Of a DNA stretch of 64,000 nt, positions 54,350 through 64,000 are shown piece by piece. The DNA lies in assembly GCF_037042905.1 (NCBI RefSeq), contig NC_087245.1, positions 13,906,501-13,970,500 of the forward strand. The letters run 5' to 3'. The stretch comes from Lytechinus pictus. Lineage: Eukaryota; Echinodermata; Echinoidea; Temnopleuroida; Toxopneustidae. Position numbers and translations under genes: made by a program. Position 1 is the stretch's first letter; each line of letters begins with the position of its first letter. The notes beneath the pieces were generated by a model. That model was not told the origin of the DNA. It ran no database searches and worked only from the letters and a program-made list of their open reading frames with translations.

Positions 54350-56689
54350 AACACCTCATCAGTAATTTTGTTACGATACTTCTAGTCTTGCAAAAATGTC
54401 AAATGAATCTTTAAAAGGGTCCAAGATGGGAAAAATTGAAACCCTGTGACTGTGGAACACAGACAAGGGACCATTAGCGGCTTCTGTCTGCCCGCCATTC
54501 GCAAGTTTATAACTAAGCCTGGGTCGTGTTTCACAAAGCTGTTCGTAAAGTTACACACGACTTTACGCACGACTGAAACATGTTCGACTGGTACTTATTT
54601 TCTTTATATCAAGAATGAACTTGGCCTTTGAACATCATGTAATTTTATATTGTAAAAGAAAGCCAAAGAAAGAAAGAATGCTCTTTTTTAACTATAAATA
54701 CAACATAATTATAATGGCGTCTTGCAAATGCTGCAATCGTCTTCGTCGCCATCCTCCTCATCAATTCTTGCTTTTGTAATATGATTGTATCCATATTTTG
54801 TATAGTGAAGTTAAAAGTTGAATTAATGTAGGGTTACTATGGTAACGAACAGAACGTGATATATTTCATCATGTATGTTAGAAGTGTATTTAAAAATCTA
54901 CTGAAACATATCTTTTCAAACAACAAAACAATTAAGCTGTTGCAATGACCAGTTATCTGTTATTATCTTGCTACTTCATTTATTGATTTGTTGTTATATA
55001 ATTACCTCTGAATGTTATACACTTATAATAATTCATACTTTGTTACTATTTACATTTGCTATGTTTTACTTGTTTCGTTTACCTTCAGTTTAAGTTGTAA
55101 AGCGAAACCGCATTGTATTAAGCGCTATATAAAAGCTCAATATTATATTGTTTTTTTAGCTTCGGGTGACATTAGGGAGCCCGGACATGTGTATAAAGTG
55201 ACAAATTCAGTATTCGACGTGAAGATTCGGCGTTAAGATATGAAACTCAAGTATATGAAATACAGATAAAAATTACAAAAAGTGAATTAGTTTTTATTTC
55301 TGAAATGTTTTTACGATGAGCATATGTCGGTCTTCGGATCGTTTGTCCTCGTTTTAACTGAAAAAAATCTAGGCATTCATACCAATTGGTCCAGCAGTGT
55401 ATACATCCAGAACCATCTATTGTCATGACATCTTCCATGTAGGCTTAACTGAGAAGAGGAGGGGTGGGGGGTGGGGGGCTCTGAGAGTGTCCTAAGAAAA
55501 AAAATACATTGAGCCCTGTTGCGGGTTGCGATTTTTTCCCGCCAGTACTTGTGTACCCGACGCGAGAGGGCAGTACCGTAGCCGTAATTTTTCATGAATA
55601 AGTCTATGCGAATAAGGTTTATTTAGTCAGACAATGCCTCATGAGTATTCGAAACGATAAGATCAGCTCGTTTAGTATTCAGTAAGCCTATCCTGCGATC
55701 AAGTTCACTGACGCAGGTTCGAGTCTCGCCCAGAACGATTATTCAAAGAATTTTATAAAATTAAACATTGATGCAAGACTCTAAAGAAAATACAAGTCCA
55801 AGATTTGTAGTCTGATTCAAAGCCTTAAAAGCCCTCTCGTGTCGGTTGCATAAGTACTGACGGGAAAAAAATCACTTCCGGGTTTGGTCTAGAAGGTAAA
55901 AAAAAACACCTTAAAAAGCCCGGCCGCAAAAGTAGGGAGGGGATCAGAAGTTTCAAAGCTGAGTTTATTCAACCAAATCATAAACATCAAACAAATACAA
56001 ACAAAATGTTTATACTTAGACAATAAATGAAACGTTTGAACCCCTGAGAAGCTCTGATTGTGATTTGGGGCCCAACATAATTGTACACATTAAAAGTATT
56101 TTACATTACAAGGTATATACCAAATGCGGGGTGAAAAGTAAACTTAGCTGGCAATCATTCCATCTACACGCACACCCTCACACACAAACGAGCACCCTAT
56201 CCCCACACAATATCGTAATTCAGATAAAAAAACAAATCATGCAGAAAAAGGAATGAAGAATTATGTTACATCAAACATGTCAAATATACAAGAGCAGATA
56301 AGCTCTACAAGACGTGCTGGGGTCCAGGCAACCTCCTTAATTGCACTAGCTAATTGCCGGGAGGGGGAGGGGTATGGTGTTATAAAATTTATTCTGTGTA
56401 TTCTTAATCACATGCGTAACGATCGTCACACCAGACACCACTATCAATAATTCCTGAAAAAAAATGAAGCACTGTAAGAAGTCATACTGCATGTGCTTCT
56501 TTTTTTTTAGGGGGGGGGGTATTCTTATACCTTCACGACTTCCATTTACATTCGTCTAATTTTCATTTCCTTCTTTCTTTTCTCTCACCTACCACTGCAT
56601 ATTCTTCTTTTTCTCCACTGACACTCATTTTTTCTAAGATCACGTGGTTTAGATAATATGTTTGTGTGTCATTTAAGAAAATTTACCCA
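54350..56689. other. HNMT-like 3' flank
   Basis: 54516-54600 carries a single arm related to the 63563-63732 foldback. 55110-55150 has the AAGCGCTATATAAAAGC SINE tail. 55710-55735 shows a lone B-box-like GGTTCGAGTCTC. No further gene is recognised. Confidence 0.5.
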
Positions 56690-57878
56690 TGCACCCTATT
56701 CATTACAAAAGTGCTAAAAATGTCCAGTTTTCAGGCCTGGATAGCAACAATTTTCGCGCTATCATTCGATTATTAAATAAGATAAATACTATTTTACGAA
56801 TTCCTATAAAGTACCCCTTTTTCAGAATGGAATATCGACAAGCTTCATCTCGCGCTCAAGAAAAAGAATATCATTTTCATACGATGACGAATGTTTGGTC
56901 CTATGTAAAAATAGTAATAAAAAAATCAGCCCGCGCTCGCATGACTTATCAAACTTCACAAGTGCACAAATTCCACTCAGTCAAAATGAACAAAATTTTG
57001 ACACAGGATAGCTTCAATAATCTTTACTATATAAGCATATGTCAATAATTAGGAGATTAGATTAATAATAAAAAAAGGCTGTAGCCCCTCAAATCGATTG
57101 GTTCCAGAATCCAAAAATCTTAGTTTCAGCCCGGAGTTTCAGTCTCAACCAACTCCAATATACAGGTTGCATTGAGTGAAATCCATATCCATTTCACAAT
57201 TTTCCTACACAGACAGAGCTTGAAATAGTGCTTCAATTGACCCTTTTTCAGATCGGAATATCAAATATTTTCAGCTCGCTCTTCATGCTCGTATTATTGA
57301 TTTTCATGATGAAAAATGTATTTATAATGCCCAGATTCTAGGTCTTAATCTGGAACACGTGAACGCATGTTTATTACGCAGCTTGTTCTTTATTTGAAAC
57401 ATGATTAAATTATCCAGTTTCAGAACAGAATATCAAAAATGTTTTCTACCCGCTTCGCGCTCGCATTATGTAGGAAGATACGCAATTTCCAATTTTTCAT
57501 GATTTACGAAGCATGAATAGAGTGTCCCGTCTAAATCCCTTTTTTTTTACTACTCGCATCAATCGTTTAGTTATATACCTATCTTGTTCATGATTACAAA
57601 AAAGAGCTTAGAATTCAATTTTTTAGGTCAGAACGTGATAATATATCAGCTCGCGCTTCGCGCTCGCATTATTTGATTGTTGAAATATGTATTGTCTTAA
57701 TGGCTAACTACAAACAGTCCTTAACACGTCCCTTTTCAATCAGGCTAGAATACAAAACTTTCTGCTCGCGCTTCGCGTTCGCAATAATTATTTAGTTAGA
57801 TACGCATCTTGTTCAGGATCACAAAAATTGGCCAGAATATTTCAATTTTCAGGACAAAATACATCAAAATACCTAAAA
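56690..57878 (-). mobile_element. Array-bearing transposon-like unit, copy 3, left part
   Basis: About eight array units with cores at 56754, 56850, 56930, 57275, 57448, 57553, 57648 and 57762. Its right end resumes at 62506-62720 after a 4.6-kb nested insertion, as judged by copies 1 and 2, where the two parts are joined. Confidence 0.8.
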
Positions 57879-59986
57879 ATTAAAGGAGAATGAAACCTTT
57901 GCAACAATATATCTTGTGTGGAAACAGAAAAATCAAAGAAACAGATCAACAAAAGTTGTAGAAAAATCTGAAAAATAATGAGAAAGTTATGAGCATTTGA
58001 ATATTGCGGTCACTAATGGTATGGATATTCTCACATTGGCAATGCGACAAAGATGTGTGATGTCACTTGTGAACAACTCTCCCCATTACTTTAGTATACA
58101 TTTCACTTAAACTGCCCCTTTTATCACATCTATCGGTAGATCATGTGTTCTTTCTACAGTGCGTATCAAAAAAAGTTTACACTTTGAAAAAATCGTGTAA
58201 AATTACACATTTGTAATATCCTGAAGATTTTTCCACATTTTAACATTGGTACAGATCCATTTAAGCAATTGACGATATAACTGTCGAAAAAATATTTCCG
58301 CTTGAGTGAGCACCACTTACTTTTTAAAATTTAGTGAAAAATGATTTGCGCAGAACTTTGAAATGGTTATGCAAATAAAAGTAGACCTTAATTACGAAGA
58401 ACACGTGGAATTTAGCTAGTAAAATTGATTTGGAGATATCTTTTACCTTTTAAATTTTTTTTCCTTGGTCAAAACACTTCGAAGAGTGCATTGCGCCCCA
58501 CCCCAAACAACGAGGCCATCGAGACGTTATTTGCTTTACACTGAGCTGTGATTTACATGAAATGGCTTAGGCTTGATTTTCATTTTGTCAATCATTGTCA
58601 AGCTTGAGAAAAGTGTGGAGAAACAAGTATTAAATGAAAAATGAATTGTTAACCCACTTTAAATGATAAAAACTTAGTGAAAAATGCTGGAGATGTCTAA
58701 TATAAACTTTTGTTTATTCAGTTATGTCCTCAGATCCAGCTGGCACAAAAAGGGTAAAGATTGTGCTTACTAAATGTTAAAATTTCGATTTGGTTGGCAA
58801 AATTATTTAAAAATGCTTGAATGTATCCGTTTTATTTCAATTGGCTAAAAGTGCAAGGGAAATGTAAGTTAAATGTTTCGCAGGGTAAGTCTGATTTCGC
58901 CCTTTCCCCTTGACACAGCGTGAACACAAGCATTTCTGCGGAAACAGATTTTTGCGAGCTTTACATCAATGGACTAGTCGATTTGACATTTTCCGAACCT
59001 AGAAATGTTCTTACCGATGAAGTTTTTTTCTTGATTCATGTTCCTATGAGGTCCTAGAACAAATTCAATTTTGCTAATTTGCATAAATCCAAAATGGCCG
59101 CCACATGCCGTCTTAAAAACCTAAGTTTTGAACCACTTGCCCCAAAATGACGAGTAATAACTCATTTCAGGGGTTTAGGGTTGTGTAGAATCCATTTCTG
59201 TTATTATTTTTGCAATATAAGGTCATCTTCATGTCAAATCCACCATCCATCCATCCGCCATTAGATGCCATCTTGAAAAAATAAATTTGAACCCTTTGCC
59301 CCAGAATTATGAGTAATACCTTTGTTTCGGGGTTTTGGGGTGTGCAGAATATATTTCTGCTATCTATTTTGCAATATAATGTCATCTTCAGGTAAATCCG
59401 AGATGGCCGCCAGATGACGCCATCTTGAAATATTAACTTTTGAACCCTTTGCCCCAGAATCATGAATAATGACTCTATTCGTGAGTCATTTGGTATGTTG
59501 ATTCAATTTATGCTGTGATTTTGCATAAAGGAAAATCTTCAGATCAGATCCAAGATGGCCGCCAAACGCCATCATGAAAAAATACACCTACATTCCGAGG
59601 CTTATACGTGTAAGAGCTAATGTAAAGGGATTTCAGTAAGAATACTCATTTGCTTTGTTAATTCTCATGTTTTTGGTCAAGGTGAAGTCACATCTGAGAT
59701 GTCAGATTTCGGCATTAACTGCTCACCTTAGAATGAACCCTCTTTAGGTTTGGGCTATGATCCATTTCGCGTGTATTTTAGTTGTTTTAATGTCCATCTA
59801 TACTTTTGTACTGAACAGGCTTTTAGAGTCTTATTTGAATTTGAAAGTGTTTTCTCCATATTTTTCCGAAATCAATGTGTCCAATGATTCGGGTAGGCAT
59901 CTGTTCGTCTTAAAAGACGATGGTGTAGCGCTAGGTCCTACATTTTCGAGAGTGGCTGCATGGACCTGGCCGCGGAGAATTATCTA

Positions 59987-60032
59987 TTGTTACTGGGGGT
60001 GCTGTGACAATGCTCAGCACCCCCAGTAACAA
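59987..60032. other. 18-bp perfect stem hairpin
   Basis: TTGTTACTGGGGGTGCTG and its exact complement flank a 10-nt loop. It lies in the centre of the foldback element. Not followed by a gene. Confidence 0.9.
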
Positions 60033-60219
60033 AAGATTAATCCTCTGTTAATAGGTCTCTAGAGAAAATTTGTGCAGATGAAGGAGAATGACGCTGAGAC
60101 AGGTTTAGATACAGATGCGGTCCTAGCCTTCCTCCTAGGTCTTTGGTCTGTCAATTTAGCATTCCGATTATTTTCTGACGTCTTGACCCCTGTACTTAGT
60201 AGCTCTTCATAGAATGGCG

Positions 60220-61195
60220 ACTATCATCTACATCTTCATAAGTGTCAGTGTCTATGCCGGCAAGTTTTATGTCACGTTTGCAGGTGTCTGGGATGAGACC
60301 AATCACGCAGCTCACCTTACCTTGGCGAATCGCTTCTGGGATTCGCCAAGGTTTCATGCGGCGAACATGCCCCAACCACTTGAGGCGCCTTTGACTAGAG
60401 AGCGAGAATAAACTGGGGATGCCAGCACGTACGCTGAAGGGCCTCTGTATTTTTCACTTTGTCCTGCCATTCAATGTGCATGATACGTCCGAGGCAGCTG
60501 ACATTAAAGGTGTTTAGCCGCATTTCTTGGTAGGCGTACGTTTTCCAGGGCTTACTTCCGTACAGGAGCTTTGCCATGAGTGGCAGATTTTCCTATTCTG
60601 GTGCTTATCTCATTGTCCAGGGAAAAGAAGCTAGAGACAGATAGTCGATCCAAGGTAGGTGAAGAGTCCTCCACAACCAGACGAGTGCGTGCTGTTGGTA
60701 GAGATATCTGGAGGACAGTCAGTGTCTTGAGTCTGTCAGGATTTCTGTCTCACAGGCTGATGGGTGATCCAATCTCCTTATATGCACAGGACAGGCGGCT
60801 GTATGACTATTTCTTGTACTCCCAAGAAATTCTTGAGAGGCAAGGGCGACATCGTTTCCGTACAACATCTTACGAATTAGAACCATCCTGACCATTGTTT
60901 TGGCACGTAGTCGGTCTCTGGTACGGATATAGAAGCCTTCTGTGTATTCGCCAAATGCATACTGGTGAAGCATGGTGAAGAAGATCCCAAAGAGTGTCAG
61001 GGCCAGGCGCAGCCTTGCTTCACGCCACTGCTCACAGGAACTGAGGGATGCTACCAGATGTTCCAGCGTTGTAGCAAACCGATGTCATGGAATGATACGA
61101 CCATGGAACAGTCTTGGGGGAGCCTATCTTCTGCAGGAGGCTAAATATTGCACTCCTACTGACCAAGTCAATGGCTCTTGTCAGGACGAAAAGTC
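60220..61195 (-). pseudogene. Relic LINE reverse transcriptase (RTE-like C-terminal half)
   Basis: On the minus strand, in shifting frames, it reads LTRAIDLVSRSAIF...LLQKIGSP (RT motif A region), FGEYTEGFYIRTRDRLRAKT...VLIRKMLYGNDVALAS (catalytic YADD decayed to YGND), LLYGSKPWKTYAYQEMRLNT...RIMHIEWQDKVKNTEAL, and RRLKWLGHVRRMKPWRIPEA. These match, in order, the common invertebrate RTE-like RT seen in many predicted proteins. Frameshifts, a large internal deletion and the mutated catalytic box make it inactive. Confidence 0.8.
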
Positions 61196-62505
61196 CGATA
61201 ATTATAAAGGAAGGTAATAAGTTAACTAATTTTCTGAAAAATCACTTTTTAATTCAAATAACACTTCGAAGTCCTTTCACTAGAAAAGTATAGTTGGACG
61301 TAAAAAAATTATATGGACTCCCGAAATAGACCATAGCCCGAACCTTGAATTGTTTCAATCTAAAGTGAGCGGTTAATGACGAAACCTATCAACCTTCTGA
61401 CCATCTTAGACATGACTTAACCTCGAACTAAAAATGGAGTGATTAAAAGAAATGAATAATTCTTACTGAAATCCTCTTACATGAGCTCTTCAGGAAAGCG
61501 TGTACGCTTTTAGGGAGAGTACTTCTTTACGGTTCAATAGTCTCGGGAAGTTTTTTTTTTAATTTGGCGTTTAGCGGCCATCTAGAACATGTTGGATTTG
61601 ATATGACGATGATCCAATATTGCAAAATTATCAACAGGAATGGATTCAACAAACCAAATAACTCACGAAAAGAGGTATTATTCATGATTCTGGGACAAAG
61701 GAATCATAAGTTAATTTTTCAAAATGGCATCATCTGGCGGCCATCTTGGATTTGACCTGAAGATGACATTATATTGCAAAACAGATAGCAGAAAGATATT
61801 CTACACATCTCAAAATCCCTAAAAAGAGTCATTACTCATAATTTTGGGGCAAGGGGTTCAAAAGTTAGGTTTTCAAGATGGCATCTGGCGGCCATTTTGG
61901 ATTTATTCAAATTAGCAAAATTGCCAAAACGGCAACTTTGGGCAACCAAGCTGAATTTGTTCTAGGACCCCATAGGAACACGAATCAAGAAAAAAAACTT
62001 CATCGGAAAGAACATTTCTAGGTTGGTGTGTTGAGCCTATGGGACTGTCAAATCGACTAGACAGTGGTCACTCAAGTGTAACATTCTGTCAAAACTTTAT
62101 CTTTCATTGGATAGATGAAACCCAAACTCAAGATCATAAGTGAAAAAAATACCCACATGTTGTATGTTTTTTAATTCCAAGGACTTTTTGAAAGTGTAAA
62201 CTTTTTTTTGATACGCACTGTATAGGAGGGCATGTAATACATATTTTTAAATAATACATCATGGATAAAGAGTTTGTATCACCATAAGAAAAAAGCAAAA
62301 AGATACATTTTGGGGGTATTTTACAGTCCATAAGAGGGAAAGTTGTTCACATGTGACATCACACATCCTTGTCGCATTGCCAATGGGAGGATCTCCATAG
62401 CATTAGTGATTGCAATATTCAAATGCTCATAACTTTCTCATTATTTGTCCGATTTTTCTCAAACTTTCTTTGTTCTTATTCTTTGATTTTTCTGTTTCTA
62501 CACAA

Positions 62506-62720
62506 GCCTCGCACTATTTAAATATGGCTTATGAGATTATATATTTATGCTATTTCAAAAGAATAAAGGTGACTGTTAGGACTAGGTACCCCTTCAAAGA
62601 AACAAATTAAAATCAACCAATGTCAACTCTGACAGGCTGATCGGGAAAATATGCCTGTGAAAACATTTTCGCCCACCCCCCCCCCCCCCCCTCCATTCGC
62701 GGAAGCTGGATCTGCCCCTG
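62506..62720 (-). mobile_element. Array-bearing transposon-like unit, copy 3, right end
   Basis: CCTCGCACTATTTAAATA ... TAGGACTAGGTACCCCTTCA ... GGGAAAATATG ... C-run ... GGATCTGCCCCTG, the same end as 11270-11444 and 49625-49835. Confidence 0.8.
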
Positions 62721-62858
62721 GAGGGAATTATGACTTCAGCATGAATGTCGCATACTTTCTGTAGAACAGTTATTATTCTTGTCTATGATGCATCTGCAAA
62801 CTGTGATTCGACCTGCATGGATTTCAGTATTCATGTAGTTGTCATGGTTAGTGGGAAT

Positions 62859-63350
62859 CCGGGGGGGGGGGCACTCAGTATGTAATGCATAGTGGGTATG
62901 TGCCGCGGAGGGGACCCCCATTTTTACACTCAAATTTCCGTTCCGAGGCATAGCATTTTTGTCTTATTGAGAAAAAGAACAAAAAAAGCCGCTCCAGAGC
63001 ATAGCATTTTCTTCTTCTCGAGAAAAAAGAAGAAAAAATCCGCTCCAGGGCTTCGCATATTTTCCGTTACGCCGTTCCGGTCGCAATTTTGGTGAAAAGC
63101 GGCCGCAGCTCGCTGTCCGACCATCGCCTCTGCGCTAGCGCGCCCGTCAGTCGTGCCGCCGGGCTAGCTGCAAGTACGTTCCATAGGGATGCATACGCAC
63201 TCGCACGCAGGCGACCCGTTCCAAGGACCCCCGTTTTCACAAACATTTGTAGTTCCGAAGCCCGTTCCAAGGACCCTCCTTTTTACAGAGAGCCCGCTCC
63301 AAGGCCCCCGTTTTTTGTCTCGCCCGCGGCACACCCCTACCACTTTTTTG
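62859..63350. mobile_element. G-run element with GTGGGTATGTGCCGCGG ends
   Basis: GTGGGTATGTGCCGCGG near 62892 and CCGCGGCACACCCCTACCAC near 63325 are inverted. Interior blocks alternate CCGCTCCAGGGC-like and poly-A stretches. Open frames are compositional. Confidence 0.55.
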
Positions 63351-63431
63351 GTCGAGTGCAGGCGCTTATCCAGCATCAGATCCTTCAAAGCAATTCATGG
63401 GCCCAATTGACTGGGGACAATAGGACTCTGG

Positions 63432-64000
63432 CCCATACATTCGGCGGCGTATCAGGGGGTCGGTGGCCAGGGGGGGGGGGGGGGCAAGAGCCAAAAATTT
63501 CCCGGTCATATCATTGTATGAACAGGCTTAATGGTGTAATGAGGCGACTGTTTTGAGGCCAGGTGGGTGTTTCATAAAGCTGTTCGTTAGTTAAGAGCGA
63601 CTTTAAGAACGACTGGTGATCCTTTCTTGTGGTAAATGGTATATACATTGGCGATGGTTTAGCGCGTAAGAAAGGTTCACCAGTCGTTCTTAAAGTCGCT
63701 CTTAACTTACGAACAGCTTTATGAAAGGGCTCCCAGATATTGCGTATCGGGCAGAATTTATCTTTAAAAAAAAGTTGCGAGCGAGCAAAAATTTTGACCT
63801 TTTTAATACAAAAATCAAATTTTGGGATAGATTTTGACTTGATATCCAGAGAATAATATATTTCACTCTTCTCTCTTTAGATTCCTTTTTTGTTGTCCCT
63901 CTTTGCGGCAGTAGCGTGAAGAGTAACAAAAAACCAGGGGCGCAGTATATCACATGCTAAAAAGCTGCTTTTTATAGGTCCCGAGCGAGCGAGAAAAAGA
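63432..64000 (+). mobile_element. Repeat with GGCGTA(AC)AGG terminus, copy 2 (runs off the window)
   Basis: Reverse-oriented copy of 20220-20722: G-run, AAGAGCCAAAAATTTCCCGG, CAGATATTGCGTATCGGGCA, and CGAGCGAGCAAAAATTTTGA. Interrupted by the foldback MITE at 63563. Confidence 0.75.
63563..63732. mobile_element. 170-bp foldback MITE
   Basis: Arms of 58 bp (63571-63628 and 63669-63726), nearly perfect, with TTCATAAAGCTGTTCGTTAG at the outer side. CCAG flanks both ends (63559-63562, 63733-63736). The copy at 20600 lacks this insertion. Confidence 0.88.

Larger units (their letters stand above)
58974..62060. mobile_element. Long-armed foldback element
   Basis: It begins CTAGTCGATTTGACA and ends TGTCAAATCGACTAG. 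Arms of about 0.9 kb (58974-59900, 61200-62060) are imperfect inverted copies. The outer parts contain tandem repeats of about 125 bp around CCAAGATGGCCGCCA and TTTGCCCCAGAATCATGA. The uninterrupted site is visible at 33850-33858. Confidence 0.88.
58157..62220. mobile_element. Mariner-like non-autonomous element, interrupted
   Basis: Perfect TIRs CAGTGCGTATCAAAAAAA / TTTTTTTGATACGCACTG flanked by TA on both sides (58155-58156, 62221-62222). Without the inner insertion it is about 977 bp. No transposase; the truncated relative at 33178-34013 is uninterrupted. Confidence 0.92.
57884..62505. mobile_element. MITE family A, copy split by a mariner-like element
   Basis: It begins AGGAGAATGAAAC after TTAA (57880-57883). 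The left half runs to 58156 and the right half from 62221 to about 62505. The last about 25 bp, with the right inverted end, are missing. Confidence 0.85.

Noticed and set aside
55680-55740. tRNA-like B box GGTTCGAGTCTC
   Set aside because: No matching A box or foldable arms; too little to call a SINE.
59757-60029. 90-residue frame in the foldback centre
   Set aside because: No family pattern, spans a perfect hairpin, and lies within mobile DNA.
63089-63556. 155-residue Pro/Arg-rich frame
   Set aside because: Compositional frame in a GC-rich repeat; no domain.

Overview
The window is metazoan nuclear DNA. It has split genes with GT-AG introns, AT-rich intergenic sequence, microsatellites and a very dense load of LINEs, SINEs and MITEs. 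The composition points to a sea urchin. There is a TU-like foldback element built from 15-bp tandem repeats, CpG-rich arrays with a GCGAGCGCGAAGCGCGAGCT core, many G-run transposon ends, and single-exon UGT and TRIM genes as in expanded echinoderm families. A Lytechinus-like urchin is my inference; nothing in the window names the species.

Genes. Three host loci are well supported. (1) A single-exon UDP-glycosyltransferase (14153-15772, +) with signal peptide, UGT signature and C-terminal membrane anchor. (2) A two-exon TRIM-type protein, RING / B-box / B-box / coiled coil / propeller-like C-terminus (30335-32678, +). (3) A histamine N-methyltransferase-like gene with at least four exons (46107-54349, +), whose exon 2/3 junction does not splice in frame as read here. 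A RecQ-helicase-like first exon (about 316-509, -) with a CRE/CCAAT promoter-like block lies at the left edge.

Mobile DNA, left to right. 0.9-9.2 kb: an L1/Tx1-type LINE, with ORF1 and a full APE-RT ORF2 (1257 aa) ending in a poly-A tail; 3.2 kb of non-coding DNA separates the two ORFs. 9.6-11.4 kb: a transposon-like unit carrying the CpG-rich array. 13-19.8 kb: two apparently identical 523-bp elements in inverted orientation flank the UGT gene; the left one abuts a relic DUF4817-type transposase. 16.4-24 kb: several MITE families with TTAA duplications and inverted termini. 26.3-27.8 kb: a tandem array of roughly 100-bp units. 28.3-29.1 and 34.1 kb: three copies of a SINE whose tRNA-like part has a UCA anticodon. 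34.5-37.8 kb: a 1.3-kb segment duplicated in direct orientation. 40.1-42.0 kb: the TU-like foldback element with an 8-bp target duplication. 44.6-45.6 kb: a MITE broken by a near-perfect palindrome. 47-48.2 kb: a minisatellite and a 590-bp polypyrimidine tract inside HNMT-like intron 1. 56.7-62.7 kb: a nest of insertions five levels deep, each level datable from the one that interrupts it.

The host genes do not form an operon or a pathway. UGT and HNMT-like enzymes are both conjugating or small-molecule-modifying enzymes and the TRIM is a probable E3 ligase, but I see no evidence that they act together. The strongest unusual signals are in the mobile DNA: the foldback elements, the nested stack with its empty-site comparisons, the recurring terminal module (G-run followed by a homopurine tract), and the identical inverted pair around the UGT gene.
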